Shown: positions 34,991-48,040, counted from the first letter of the stretch. The stretch: 64,000 nucleotides of DNA from Coenobita brevimanus (GCA_032717465.1 CM064691.1:4430569-4494568), one strand, 5' to 3'. The notes: generated by a model from the letters alone, not told the origin. Numbers and translations are program-made.

Positions 34991-36120
34991 CACTTCATCC
35001 ACTACATTTAATGGGCTCGGTATCATCCACATAGGGAAATAGGAAAATACAAAGCTAGCAGAACTACTAACAAAGTTGCCAGTGAAACGAGCCATACATT
35101 CATTCACCATTCAGTCCTTCAAAAATTAAGCCACACTTTTAATAAAACTGTAGTGCTTTCATTTTAACTAGGCGATGATTTTTGTCCGTCTGTAGCTTTT
35201 TTTCTGTAGCTTAATGGCAGAATAATAGAATGCCAAGACTCAACATGCATTCCATAGCACTTCTTTGTGACTAGCACCATATTCTAGTGTTAAGCTCAGT
35301 ACACATATTTAAGCTGGCGATCGGATTTCTGCACCTAGTTGAAGTGAACAGAGTATATGTACAAACTTCTCTCTTTTCTTTGCAATTTTCTACTAACTCA
35401 AAATTTGGACTTTTTAAAACATTTGTATCAAGTATATTATCCCCTGCGAGGTGTGGGAACCCAAGGCTTTCATAATCTAAAACAGACTGGCCTTGGGTTC
35501 CTTCTTTCTTGAATTAAACAAAGAAAAATAAAGTGACCAACCTACACCCTTAACAGCATTACAGTAGAAAAACCTCCAGTCACCTCTTGGAGATTCAAAC
35601 CTGCATGCAATGATGATTTTTTTTTTTTTTACCCATTTGTTTTTCCCTCCTCCGTTCTGTTATTTATATAAAAAAAAAAGAAAAAAAAAAGACAAGACCA
35701 TCATCCCAACTATAGCTCTTGTACACTAACTTGGCCTAGATTTCCATTCTTTTGCAGTTTACTTCACATAGCTAGACGATAGAAGAAGACACTGTTATGG
35801 CTCTGCATCCATTCCACTGTGCTTCTTCGTGATTAGCATTTTTTTCCAATGTTATTTTTTATTTATATTTTTTTTTACGTGTCCGACTCTGGGCATAAGC
35901 TTCACAGCCTACTCCCAAGGCCCAATAGTCCTCCTACATACCATACATCTCTACATATCACCATTTCGGCGCTAACACCTACCGTCCATATTGAATACAA
36001 GCTAGGGCTGTCTCATACAGGACTGGTGTATTGGTATTAGCGGGGGTGTTTTTACGATATGTCGGCGGGTCTTCTAGTAGATCAGTAAAGTCTGGTTTTA
36101 TTAAATTCAGATCCTCAAAC
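34991..36120. other. Unassigned stretch with a perfect 12-bp stem-loop
   Basis: Stem GGAACCCAAGGC (35456-35467) pairs with GCCTTGGGTTCC (35490-35501), leaving a 22-nt loop. Poly-T lies at 35619-35630 and poly-A near 35671-35690. No gene is recognised. Confidence 0.55.
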
Positions 36121-36125
36121 TATTC

Positions 36126-36201
36126 CCTGCCCCAGCGGGGATTTGAACCTGGGTCCGGTAGGACTGCAGACCACCTCTCTACCGACTGAGCCACCGCCTC
36201 T
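36126..36201 (-). mobile_element. tRNA-like SINE head (or tRNA pseudogene)
   Basis: On the minus strand a D-arm-like GGCTCAGTCGGTAGAG and a B-box GGTTCAAATCC are spaced as in a tRNA. The anticodon loop would be nine bases and the acceptor and T stems pair poorly. It is therefore a SINE head or pseudogene, not a working tRNA. Confidence 0.6.
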
Positions 36202-36609
36202 ATTGTTACAACTCAGAATTCAAGAGAGAGAGATGGTAAGATTTGGCGAAGTTAGAGTAAAACCAGTACAACACCCACAAAACACTAAGGCAACATTTAT
36301 AGTACAGTACTTCATCATAGTACTTCTCTCAACGTACGGTAGTACTCCTTTCAACAGAGTTGGCCTACTTCCTTCACCACTGTCTGGATACATATACTCT
36401 CAATTTAGTCCTTATAATGCTCCCTTTCTTCACTGACCCTTCACAAAATCAGTAATGAAAAAGTAACAAAGATAAGCCAATGGAAACTAAGCCTGGGAAG
36501 CTAGTTTAGCCTAATCCATAATATACTGTTTACTAAATGGCTTGTTGGTCAGTTTTGCACAATGAGACAGAACTAAATAGCAGATGAATTTTTAGATGAT
36601 ATTCCTTCA

Positions 36610-36915
36610 CCTTTATCGTTCTCTTTCTGCGTCTGCCCCCCCTCTCCTCCTATTTCTCCCATCTTTCCTGTCACTTTTTATTACTCCTCTTTCCTCCTCA
36701 GGTGGCTTTACATTGAGTGACAAGTCTAATGGTTTGCTGTAAATCAGGAAACCATTTACAGTGCTGGATGGTAACCATATAACCAACCCATACTTGTTCC
36801 CTCCGTGTCAACAAGTAGGTTGGTAGAGGGTTAGTGCCCCTCCCCATAAAACAACTAACTCAAAGACAAACGGACCTCTTACGGGATTATGGCGCTTGGC
36901 TATAGATAAAGATGC
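36610..36915 (+). mobile_element. Short RTE-A-derived non-autonomous element, copy 2
   Basis: It has the same architecture as 17085-17460: 5' module (hairpin AATGGTTT/AAACCATT at 36729-36757), then GTGTCAACAAGTAGGTTGG, GAGGGTTAGTGCC and ACTAACTCAAAGACAAACGG. It then enters the RTE-A 3' terminus, CTTACGGGATTATGGCG and CTATAGATAAAGA. The junction with the 3' tail is at the same position as in copy 1. Confidence 0.78.
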
Positions 36916-37145
36916 TTACGAGGCTCCTAAGCACTTCTTTACCAGCGTATATCCCTGGATATGGCACATCAGTTCTCTCTTGTTTAATATTAACATGATT
37001 GCAACTTATGTCAGTATTTAGCATTCATCAGTCCATCATCCAATCCCCTTCCGCCCTATCAGGAACACACCGGCCCAGGGAATATTATATGTACAGTATG
37101 TGTATGATGAGATGGAGGACTGGAGTGGAGAGGTATATGAGAGAG

Positions 37146-37400
37146 AGATTTCCCATGTCATTTTATTTCCTACAGTAGGCAGCACCTATTATTTACTTTA
37201 ACCGGTGTCTTTCGTCATTCAGTGTCATTCGTCATTCACATTAGTCTAACCAGTATCTTGTCCGCACACAAGAGCAACTTCTATGTTGCCAGAAAAAAAA
37301 AAAAAAAACGCTTATCCAGCATCCTTAATGTCCCATTCGTTCTGAATAATGGAGGTTACAAAACTCACAATGTGGCTCGGTTGATGCCTAGGCTATTGTA
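37146..37400 (+). repeat. ~240-bp dispersed direct repeat, copy 2
   Basis: Partner of 32957-33200. It carries a poly-A expansion at 37291-37307 absent from copy 1. Confidence 0.85.
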
Positions 37401-37719
37401 CTTTGTCTTCAACCACACCCTGTATTTTTTTTTCTTACCTCTGATAATTATTTCACCATATTTTCATATGCCTATCACAATGCATAGCTGTTCAAACAAA
37501 TTATTAACTACCATTACTACACATTAATAATGGTATAACTTACGTACAAAAAAAAAAAAAAATATATAACCATGTAACGATGAATAGTAAAAAGAACTCT
37601 GGCTCACACGGTGCACTTTGTAAACACTGATTCAGATGATGGGTAGTCATGCTCTACAGAAAATTGTAAATGTGAACGGTAGACTCAAAGTGGTTCTATA
37701 GCTGTCCACAACATTAAGA

Positions 37720-37832
37720 CTTAAAAAGGGCACCAGAGCCAACCCACCCTGAATCTCATCTCCTTTGTTTCTGCCTGTAATCATGCTGTCTTTTCTTCAC
37801 TCTGCTAAAAATTATTTCAACCTTCATTCCTT
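37720..37832 (+). mobile_element. Jockey/CR1-type LINE fragment
   Basis: This short piece matches the fingers region of the LINE at 46920-47030, inverted relative to it. It shares CACCCTGAATCTCATC and CTCTGCTAAAAATTATTTCA. It adjoins the edge of the transporter B duplication arm. Confidence 0.7.
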
Positions 37833-37849
37833 GCCATATTATAGTACTG

Positions 37850-38782
37850 GTTGACCGGTTCATCTGAATAAAAAAAAAAAAAAAAAATCATCGTGATCCG
37901 ACGACTATCGGAACCCTGACAGGATCCGGAAAAAAAAGTGACCGTACAGTTCAAGAACCACTTAAGAGGGCTGAAATCTTAATGCCATATACCAGGATAT
38001 GACCAGAATGCAGTATTAACATAGTCCAGATCGGATCATTATTCTCTGAGGTCGCATATGGCCCAAAATTTTTGACTACTCTGAAAGACAAAGAAGTCAC
38101 CAGATTTTACATGAAAGAATAAAGCTAGAGCCACCAAACTTGGTGGACTTATATAAATAGATGACCTAAGGTTACGTGCAGATCACTGACCTTCACCTCA
38201 AGATCTCTTTATAGTTCGGCATTTATCAGGCAATGGCTGTGGAAATTTTTTCTTTTTCAAAACTGCCCTTGGAAAATTTTACGGCGTTCTAATTTTACCT
38301 TACATTTAGAATAATGGTACCAGCTTCCTTTTTGTGCAGAATTAGTTACCGTTACATAATTACTTTGTGCGGCGGTGGCGTTGTGGTACCATGTTCCAAT
38401 CGAATTTTACGTGTGCCTTGCATCTAGGGTTCGAAACCTTTGCTCTGGCTTAGATTTAATTTAGGATTTGGAAGCATGCCCGTACACATACCTACATATG
38501 TTTTTGCCCTCTCAGTACTACCGATTATACAGACTCTTACCCACACAAACATAGCCATTACAACACTATTACTTTCCCATGTATAACTTTTCCAATAGAT
38601 ACCATTTCTTCATTCGTTCTTTGTCAGCACGGGAAGAGTTCATTCTGACTATCATCCTTCCACTGAGAAGGTAGTGTCCTGTAACAGACCACTTACTATG
38701 ACTTGCTACAGGTGCAGTTTTAAATTAAACCTTTGCTTACTGAATATTTTTATACAATGACAATTACTTAACATGAAAGATT
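37850..38782 (-). repeat. 3' flank of transporter B, shared with copy A (segmental duplication arm)
   Basis: This is the reverse-complement counterpart of 5728-6700. It shares the CCACCAAACTTGGTGGACTT region near 38132 and CTTCATTCGTTCTTTGTC near 38609. A poly-A run at 37870-37887 is specific to this copy. Confidence 0.8.
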
Positions 38783-39897
38783 TTATTTGTTGAGGCACTG
38801 CACCCTGCGATGCAAAGCTGAGGATTCAGGCAGAGAAAGTAGCCATTTATGCAGACCCATGATCACAACCCCGGCCGTGATTAGCAGAGCACCTAGCAGG
38901 CTCAGTAGATCAGGCAACTTGTTGAAGAATACTGCTTGCCATACAAAGGCGAACAGCACGTCCCCGGCTCTGATGATGGACACTGGCCCTGCCTGCTCCA
39001 GTTGCAGTGCCATTGTAAACGTAACTAGATCTGCAAAACTAAAGACACCAACAGCAACAGCCAAGTAGCGATTCTTGCCACAGTGAGGGACACACAAGTC
39101 ACCACCTACGTAAGCCAGAGATAATGTTATTAAGAATGGTACAACAAATGAACTAAACATTTGAACAGAAAAGTGGATGTCTTTAAGTTTCCTCATTATT
39201 ATATACAAGAAGCCTGCTAATGAAGTGCTAGCAATGGCAGCCGCCATGCCCCACCAGTTCTCTGCAGTGTATGCTTCTGAATATGACCCAAAGAGCAGAG
39301 GAGGTCGAGCGATGATTACAACACCGATGAACGTGATGACAATGACTCCACTTTGGAGGAGGCCACACGACTCACCAAGGAAAATTCGTGCAAACACGGA
39401 CACAAACACAGGGACACTGAATATGATGACGGAGGCATCAGCCAGTGGCATATGTTTGAAGGCATAGAACTGTAGGATGATTGATACTGTTTCAAGCATC
39501 CCACGAAGCACCAATATGGACCGGTTACCTTTTGGGAAGGGTTGATTAACAGAAGAGACCAGCAGCGGCAGTGTTAGTAGCAGAACACTTACAAACCGAG
39601 CTATCACTAACACAAGGGGGCTCGCATCCACCAGCATCTGTAAGCATAAAACATATGTTGTAAATCACAGCATAATACTAACTAGTTTGGACTGAATTTC
39701 TCGACACAAGATAGCCTAATATGATATTACAAACCATTCGGTAGGTTAAGATAAGGTTGCTGAAAATTATAATTTTACATGACACTAACCTTTACAATCA
39801 CCGAATTGATGGAATAAAAGAAGGAGGAAACGGCAGCCATGAAGAAACCCACATGAGGTACAGTGCTGCATCTGCTTCCCTTCCTCACCTCTTGCTC
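38783..39897 (-). CDS. SLC35G1-like EamA/DMT transporter, copy B (two exons visible)
   Basis: Exons are 39897-39790 (36 codons) and 39637-38783 (284 codons plus stop), with the same phase-0, 152-bp GT-AG intron as copy A. The acceptor upstream of the first visible exon is at 39898-39899. The product is a ten-helix-type DMT-superfamily membrane protein of the SLC35G1 group, substrate unknown. The frame is intact. Differences from copy A cluster in the first 60 residues of the main exon (about 20 changes), while the last third is almost identical, including long nucleotide-identical blocks. The codon equivalent to copy A's Met at 4622 is valine here, so an unseen 5' exon is needed. Both copies look under coding constraint. 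Confidence 0.85.
39638..39789 (-). other. Phase-0 intron of transporter copy B (152 bp)
   Basis: On the minus strand the donor is AAAG|GTTAGTGTC and the acceptor TTACAG|ATGCTG. Length and junctions equal those of copy A. Confidence 0.85.
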
Positions 39898-39980
39898 CTG
39901 CGTACATACACAACATTATAATCATAAGCAGAAACTAAACTGTCCTTTCCATGTTACTGTGCATACTAAACATTTCACGG

Positions 39981-39983
<3 letters not shown>

Positions 39984-40032
<49 letters not shown>
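39984..40032. repeat. (CA)n microsatellite
   Basis: This CA tract lies upstream of transporter B. Copy A has a (TA)n(GT)n tract at the corresponding place. Confidence 0.95.
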
Positions 40033-41178
<1,146 letters not shown>

Positions 41179-41797
41179 GTCGTTCCCGCTAAAACGATTA
41201 GTTGCATTTGGGAAAATCCATTGTTGAGCCGGGGTATCATTAAACGGGGGCGTTATAACACAGAAAGCATAGGAATGCATTTGGGAGCCTTGGAATCCCC
41301 CCCCCAAACCAAATCCAAAACCCACCCAAAGAGTCCAAAAACATGTTTCAAGTTCACCTAAACCCCCAAATAGCTCCGGAACGAGTTAATCTAAGCCTAA
41401 AAGCAGTTTATGACACACCTAAACCCCCCAAAAATCTGAAAATCATCAGAAATAAGTCTGGGAAAAAAATCAAACTTAGTCAACTGTACCCAAAAATGAC
41501 AGTGCTCACCCCACCTATAACTAAAACACGTTAATCTAAATCTAAAAACAGTTTATAAGTCAACCTAAACACAAAAACTATCATCAAAGTCTGAAAAAAA
41601 AAAAAAAATGAAAATTAGTTAAAACCAACAAACAACTCTAAACACTTACTCAGCTCCTTGCTCGGTCCTGGCCGTCATCCTGAGTACAGTATCTCCCCCA
41701 AGGCTGGGGGATACCTGGTGCCCCTGGGCACACACTCACCCTCCTTAAACCCCCCAAACTCACTTGCATCGGGGGAGGGACAGCATGGGGGGGAAGG

Positions 41798-42000
41798 CTT
41801 GCGAGGCGGTGTGCAGGTAGCAGGAGAATGATGTGATGGCTGGTGAGGTGGTGTAGGGGTAGCAGGGGAACGATGCGATGACTGGCAAGGCGGTGAGGAG
41901 GTAGCAGGATAATGATGTGATTACTGACATGGAGTGGAGGTTGCAGGAGACTGACACGATGGCTTACGTGGTGTGGAGGTAGCGGGAGAGCGAGGTGGTG
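41798..42000 (-). repeat. 42-bp coding minisatellite in the Tigger C terminus
   Basis: About five 42-bp units translate on the minus strand as 14-residue repeats of the type PATxTPPxxPSHHS. The array is in frame apart from one stop. It follows the transposase core directly, giving a Pro/Ser/Thr-rich tail. Confidence 0.8.
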
Positions 42001-43379
42001 AGAGAGTGAGAGAATGAGAAAGCAGAGAGGGAAGCGGCAAGGTGGATGGAGACGTGGGTTGGTTTGATGGAACGTCTATCACCAGTGGAGTAGTGTACAT
42101 TCCTCGGCTGGTGGAGGGTTGCAGAGATGCTCGGCTGGTGGATGGCCTGGGCTCATCCGATGAGGTGGAGATAGAGGAAGGGACATGCTTGAAGAAGGTG
42201 GTGATGGTAGTCTGTCTGGCTGCCTTCTTCTTCTCGTCTAACTTCCCCTTGTATATTCACATGCCCTCCTCAATGCATCGCACAGCATCTCCACTCCTCC
42301 CTGGGAAAGGGTCCTTATCTTACAGGATGGCGATAGCTTGGTCAACATGAAACATGGAACACCATCTCTTTCAGTTGCACTGGCAACTCTTGTATGGTGC
42401 CGTCCTCTGACTCCTGGTTGGCAAGACGCATCTCCATATTCATCAGCTCCTCATTACTAAGCTCCTCACTGTGACTTTCTAATACCTCTTCCACGTCCTT
42501 CATGTCAACGTCACTGAAGCCAGCCTCGTGCGAAAGCTCGACAATGTCCTGCCGAACCCACTCGACAGGCTGAACTCACATTTCCTCAAAGAAACCTGTG
42601 AACAAGTGCACACACTTGGGCCACAGCTTTTGCCACACACCATTCATCATCTGCTGTACAACCTCCTTTCAGGCAGCCGTGATATTCTCAGTGGCGTTCC
42701 TGATACTTTAACCTTGCCAGAACTTCTTCACAGGTGCCCTGTCATCTGCATCACATGCCCGAACCAGTTGCTGCATCATATGGCGGAGGTAGTACACTTT
42801 GAACATTGTGATAATACCCCGGTCCATCAGTTGCAGCAGCGATGATGTGTTGGAGGCAGGAAGACCACCTCAGTGTTACTGACCCAATCATTCACTGCAG
42901 GTGGATGGCTCAGACAGTTGTCTACTACTAGGAGAAACCAGTTGGATAGGTTGTTTTTGGAGGCATAGTTGCGCAGGCAAGCGAGAGGTAGGAGTGAAAG
43001 TAGGACAAGCAGATGGCAGAGATGAGCCAGGCCTTCTTGTTTGACTTACAGATCACTCCTAAGTCCTCCTTGATGTACCCAGTCAGTGCCCTGGGATTCT
43101 AGGAGTGGTAGACAAGGAGCGGCTTCAGCTTCAAGTCACCCTCTGCATTGCCCCACAGGACAAGTGTGAGTCGGTCCTTGACAGCCTCGAACCCTGATGC
43201 AGACTTTTCCTCAATTGCATCCTCTTCTAAAACAGGCTTGTCTCGTTGAAGTTTAACACCTGCTTCGCGCAGTAGCCTTCCTCCTCAATGCGTAGCTGGG
43301 ATCGCCGCTGCAGCTTTGTGGTCGCCACTTGCCACCTCCCCAGACAAAATCATGTGACACAGGCCATTGCTCTTCTTAA

Positions 43380-43875
43380 CCCGTGGATTGCGAGCCACAG
43401 CTCAGGCTGGGTAGGGCCACGTTGTGAGCCACAGCTCAGGCTGGGTAGTGCCGCGTTGCAAGCCACAGCTCAGGCTAGGTAGCGCTGCATTGCGAGCCAC
43501 TTCTCAGGCTGTGCTGGCCGTGCATCACCGCTAACTACTCCACCACTACACAAACTTACGCATGGCGCTACGCAAAGACTTAGAGTTTTTTTCTTTTCAC
43601 CAGATGATGCCCTGGATGTTTATCTCTGAGTTTATGAGAAACAAAACCAAAAATTTTTTTGTTCCTTTTTAAATTTATTTTTTCACTACTCCTTAAGTAA
43701 ACGTACGCATGACCCTACACAAAACCGGAGTTTTTTTTTTTTTTTTCACTATATGATGCCCTGGATGTTTATCTTCAAGTTTATAAAAAACAAAAACTAA
43801 AAAAACACTTTTTTCTTCATTTTTTGCACACCAAGGGGAGGGATAAAACAAAAAAGTAATTGCGTAATCTGTGGG
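43380..43875. mobile_element. piggyBac-like MITE at TTAA inside the Tigger gene (496 bp)
   Basis: TTAA lies on both sides (43376-43379, 43876-43879). Termini read CCCGTGGATTGCGA and CCCACAGATTACGC inward. Excising it restores FDRFKKSNGL in the Tigger frame. The interior has four 34-bp tandem units (GAGCCACAGCTCAGGCTGG, 43388-43515) and a tandem duplication of about 165 bp (ATGATGCCCTGGATGTTTAT repeated, 43550-43835). Confidence 0.9.
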
Positions 43876-44690
43876 TTAAAGCGGTCAAACCTGCCATAAC
43901 TGTCTATGAACACTTCCACTTCCTCCAAGTTGTGCTTCACCTATATCTCTTCCTACAGAGAGAATGCCTTGGTGCAGATACTAGACATATCAAGGGGCGC
44001 CATCCTCCTGTTCTGGTCCTCTACCCAGGTTTTCTGCATCCTGTCCACCGCTTCCATTGCTGGTTCCTGGGTCCTGATGAGGCGAGACGCTGTTAGAGTG
44101 GCCACTTCTCCTGCAGCAGCCTTGATGGCATCACCCTTCTTCAGGATGGTGGACACCATCAACTGCGGCAGGTGGAGAGTAGAGGCAATACCACAAGCGG
44201 CCTGCCTTTGATCATGACGCCTCAGAATATCCAGCTTCACTTCCATGAATATGCTTTTCCGTTGCCGCTTAGCTTTTTCATCGCCACCAGCACCTTCTGA
44301 AACACGCACTGAACCAGGCTTAGCACCATTAGCACCACTACGTGCACTATCCTTACCAGAAATGATCACCTTATTTAGCCAAAAAATAACGCTAAAAATC
44401 ATTCAAAATAACAGTACATCACTCTCTGCACTGGCACTGCAGGAACACAGTTACGATCATCAACGAAATGTTTGAATGCAATATGAAGGCTGTCTAACAT
44501 GATGCAGCATGGCAAGAGTAAAAGAAGTCTTCACTCGGCAACAGATGCTGGGAGAAAGAACAACGGTGATTGTGGGACCACACGTCATGAGATAACCTAG
44601 ATGATGTGCAATCGGATCTACACATGTGAACAAAGTCAGCCATCTTGCAGGGCACAGCTGAACACCCGACGTGCGCAATTCAAAACAACA

Positions 44691-45050
<360 letters not shown>

Positions 45051-45134
45051 TGCGAGGAAGAAGGAACCATAGGCAGCAAGCCAGCAATTATTGTTCCTTC
45101 CAAGAGAAAAACAAAATACAAGAGAGAGCCAAAT

Positions 45135-47186
45135 TCAAGATCCGATCGTTTCAAGATGCCTGGACACACTGCGACTGAAAGACTGGAGATCATAGGAAGC
45201 AGGAAATACAGACAGAGGGAGACAGTTCCAGAGTTGACCTGTTGCATAAATGAAAGACTGGGAGTAACTGTTAACTCTTGCATTAGAGAGTTGGACAGAA
45301 AAGGAATGAGAGTTTGCTGCTAGACGGGTGCTACGCGCCTGTCGTAGAGGTGGAGGAATGCACGCAGACAGTTCAGAGGAGCAGCGACCATTGAAGTAGA
45401 GATAGAAAAGAGATAAAGAAGCAACAGTGCGACAAAGAGACAGAGGTTGAAGGGAGTCAGTAAGAGGAGGAGAGTTAATGAGATGAAAAGACTTTGACTC
45501 CACCCTATTGAGAAGAGCTGTATGTGGGGAGCCTCCCCACACATAAGAGTTGTACTCCACACAGGGGCTGATAAAACCCCTGTATAGAGTCAACAATTGT
45601 GCAGGGGTAAAGAAGGAACGGAGGCGGCTTAGCGCACCTAATCTCTTGGAAGCAGATTTTACAAGAGATGTAATATGATCTTTCCAAGATAAGTCCCGAG
45701 TAAATGAAACCCCAAGCATGTTCAAGGATGATGCAGGATTAAGCTGAATATTATTAAACATTAGCGGGCATACCTGTGGAATATTTTGTCGGGTTGATAG
45801 GTGTAAAAACTGAGTCTTTGATGCATTAAAACCAACCAGATTATTTTTACCCCAGTCAGAGATACGAGCCAAGTCAGACATTAGGTGTGCCATAGCTTCG
45901 TCCCTTGTTTGTTGAAGTAACTGCTGAGATGGACGTTGCGGGAACCAAATGGGTAGGTGAAGGGTGGAGTCATCAGCATATGAGTGGATAGGGTTAGATG
46001 TACAGCTTAGAAGGTCATTGATGAATAAAAGGAAGAGAGTTGGTGATAGGACAGAGCCCTGAGGAACACCACTGTTGATAGATCTAGGAGAAGAACGATG
46101 GCCGTCTACAACAGCGGCTATAGAACTACCAGAAAGGAAGCTAGAGATGAAGGCACAGAAACCGTAGGAGGGCAGTTTGGAAATCAAAGATTTATGCCAG
46201 ACTCGATCAAAAGCCTTTGAGATGTCAAGTGCAATGGCAAAGCTTTCGCCAAAGTCCCGAAAGGAGGATGAACAGGAGTCTGAAAGGTAGGTGAGAAGAT
46301 CGCCAGTGGAGCGTCCCTGACGGAACCCATACTGACGATCAGAAAGAAGGTTGTGATAGGAAAGATGCTTTAAAATTTTTCTCTTAAGAATTGACCCGAA
46401 AACTTTTGAGATACAGGATGTTAAAGCAATTGGACGATAGTTAGAGGGTTGGGAATGGTCACTCTTCTTCGGGATTGGCTGAATGAGAGCAAACTTCCAG
46501 CAAGAAGGAAAGGTATAAGTTGATAGACAAAGGCGAAAGAGTTTGCCTAGGCAGGGTATAAGCACAGAACCACAGTTCTTGAGAACAACAGGAGGGACTC
46601 CATCAGACCCATATGCCTTGTTAGTATTGAGGCCAGTGACGGCAGAAAATACATCAGCTGAAGAAATTTTAATGTCAGCCATGAGGAAGTCAGAGGGGGG
46701 AAGTGATGGAGGAACAGCACCGGAATTGTCTAAGGTGGAATTGGAGGAGAAAGTCTGAGTGAAGAGATCTGCTTTATCCGTAGAAGAAATAGCTACAGAG
46801 CCATCAGAATAGAAAAGAGGAGGGAAGGATGATGAGGTAAAGTTGTTAGAAAGGTTTTTGGCAAGGTGCCAGAAGGAGCAGGAAGAATTCGAGTTGCAGA
46901 GTTGAGAGCATTTAGTACGGATGAAATTATTTTTAGCTGAGAGGAGAACAGACTTTGCACGATTCCGGGCAGAAACGTATAAAAGATGTGATTCAGGGGT
47001 GGGTTGCATCTGGTTCCTTTTATAGGCCCTCTCCTTGTTACGGACATCATTAAAACAATCGTGATTAAACCAAGGCTTTCTTGCATTAGTCAGAGGATAT
47101 GAGAAAGGAATGTATGCTTCCATGCCTGAGAGAATAACCTCCGTAATGCGCAAGGCACACCCAGATGGCTCCCAGCCATGAAGCAA
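45135..47186 (-). CDS. LINE reverse transcriptase, uninterrupted 683-codon frame
   Basis: RT of a Jockey/CR1-type LINE. In order: linker [14 protein letters not shown] (about 47060), RT fingers [14 protein letters not shown] (about 46610), [19 protein letters not shown] (about 46440), [20 protein letters not shown] (about 46220), [10 protein letters not shown] (about 46060), the catalytic [11 protein letters not shown] (about 45975), and FLHLSTR with the [15 protein letters not shown] thumb (about 45700). The C-terminal block contains [11 protein letters not shown] (about 45545). No RNase H domain is seen. The Met at 47186 is inside the linker; the natural start is upstream in the endonuclease, separated by a one-base frameshift near 47190 and other damage. 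The RT core is apparently intact, the element as a whole is not. Confidence 0.85.
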   Translation of the reverse strand: MLHGWEPSGCALRITEVILSGMEAYIPFSYPLTNARKPWFNHDCFNDVRNKERAYKRNQMQPTPESHLLYVSARNRAKSVLLSAKNNFIRTKCSQLCNSNSSCSFWHLAKNLSNNFTSSSFPPLFYSDGSVAISSTDKADLFTQTFSSNSTLDNSGAVPPSLPPSDFLMADIKISSADVFSAVTGLNTNKAYGSDGVPPVVLKNCGSVLIPCLGKLFRLCLSTYTFPSCWKFALIQPIPKKSDHSQPSNYRPIALTSCISKVFGSILKRKILKHLSYHNLLSDRQYGFRQGRSTGDLLTYLSDSCSSSFRDFGESFAIALDISKAFDRVWHKSLISKLPSYGFCAFISSFLSGSSIAAVVDGHRSSPRSINSGVPQGSVLSPTLFLLFINDLLSCTSNPIHSYADDSTLHLPIWFPQRPSQQLLQQTRDEAMAHLMSDLARISDWGKNNLVGFNASKTQFLHLSTRQNIPQVCPLMFNNIQLNPASSLNMLGVSFTRDLSWKDHITSLVKSASKRLGALSRLRSFFTPAQLLTLYRGFISPCVEYNSYVWGGSPHTALLNRVESKSFHLINSPPLTDSLQPLSLCRTVASLSLFYLYFNGRCSSELSACIPPPLRQARSTRLAANSHSFSVQLSNARVNSYSQSFIYATGQLWNCLPLSVFPASYDLQSFSRSVSRHLETIGS

Positions 47187-48040
47187 TAATCATTCCATGG
47201 AAAATCAAAGAAGTACTGCCTGAGGGCCTCCCAGTCAGCAGCTCCAAAGTGCCACAGACGTCGTTTCTTTGGAGGGGTCCATTGGAGGGTCCACAGGCCT
47301 TACGGAGCAATAGGACAGGTTAAGGTAATAAGGCTGTGATCGGAGAAGCCCAATGGAGAGAAAAGATTAACAGTGTAAGCAGAAGGCTTAGTAGTAAGGA
47401 AGAGGTCAAGTATGTTGGAGCTCTCTCCAAGGTGGTCAGGGATATGGGTAGGGTGCTGTACAAGCTACTCTAGGTCATTAAGGATAGAAAAGGTGTAGGC
47501 TAGTTCACCACGTGGATCAGTGAAAGGAGAGGAGAGCCAAAGGTGGTGGTGAACATTGAAATCTCCTAGAATGGAGATTTCAGAGAAATGACAAACGGAT
47601 AGAATGTGTTCCATCGTAGAAGTAAGATAGTCAAAGAATTTTTGATAGTCAGTAGAATTAGGAGATAAGTAAACAGTGCAGATATATTTAGTCAGAGAAT
47701 GACAGGAGAGCCGAAGCCAGAGTGTAGAGAATTCAGAAGAATCGGGTTCAGGAACACGAGAACAAGATAGGTCGTTGCATACATATACGCAACATCCACC
47801 TTTGGCTTTGAAATGAGTATAGAGAAAGTAGGAGGATACAGAAAAGGGTTTGCTGTCAGTTGCCTCAGACAGCTGAGTCTCAGTTAGAAAAAGAAGGTGA
47901 GGGTTAAAGACGGAGAGGTGGTGCTCAACAAAGCGAAAGTTAGAGGAAAGGCCGCGAGTGTTGCAGAAATGAAGAAGAAGAAGAGAGTCAGACAGTGGTT
48001 CCAGGCAGTCGAGTCGTCACCGGGAGAAAGGCGGAAGGTG
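47187..48040 (-). pseudogene. APE endonuclease part of LINE copy 2, frameshifted
   Basis: Pieces in order are LYFCNTRGLSSNF (about 47960), ETQLSEATDSKPF (about 47880), KGGCCVYV (about 47790), SILGDFNVHHHLW (about 47560) and SDHSLITLTC (about 47335). A stop interrupts LNDLE(stop)LVQ near 47470. A short local duplication (GACCCTCCAATGGACC) near 47283-47300 and the one-base change near 47190 separate this part from the RT frame. Confidence 0.82.

Larger units (their letters stand above)
41675..44402 (-). pseudogene. Tigger-like transposase (TIGD1-like), broken
   Basis: The N-terminal HTH reads KRQRKSIFMEVKLDILRRHD...MVSTILKKGDAIKAA (44290-44120). A CENP-B-type region follows with MQKTWVEDQNRRMAPL (about 44035). 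After the MITE comes GLCHMILSGEVASGDHKAA (about 43365-43310). The DDE part follows: FNFNETSLF replaces FNVDETGLF, losing the first catalytic Asp; DRLTLVLWGNAEGDLKLKP, LLVVDNCLSHPP and LMDRGII keep the later acidic residues. The C terminus has KKKAARQTTITTFFKHV (about 42220) and a Ser/Pro repeat tail. Several stops and frame changes are present. The live family catalyses cut-and-paste transposition; this copy is inactive. Confidence 0.85.

Noticed and set aside
36126..36201. Functional tRNA gene
   Set aside because: The anticodon loop would be nine bases and the stems pair poorly; it is better read as a SINE head or pseudogene.
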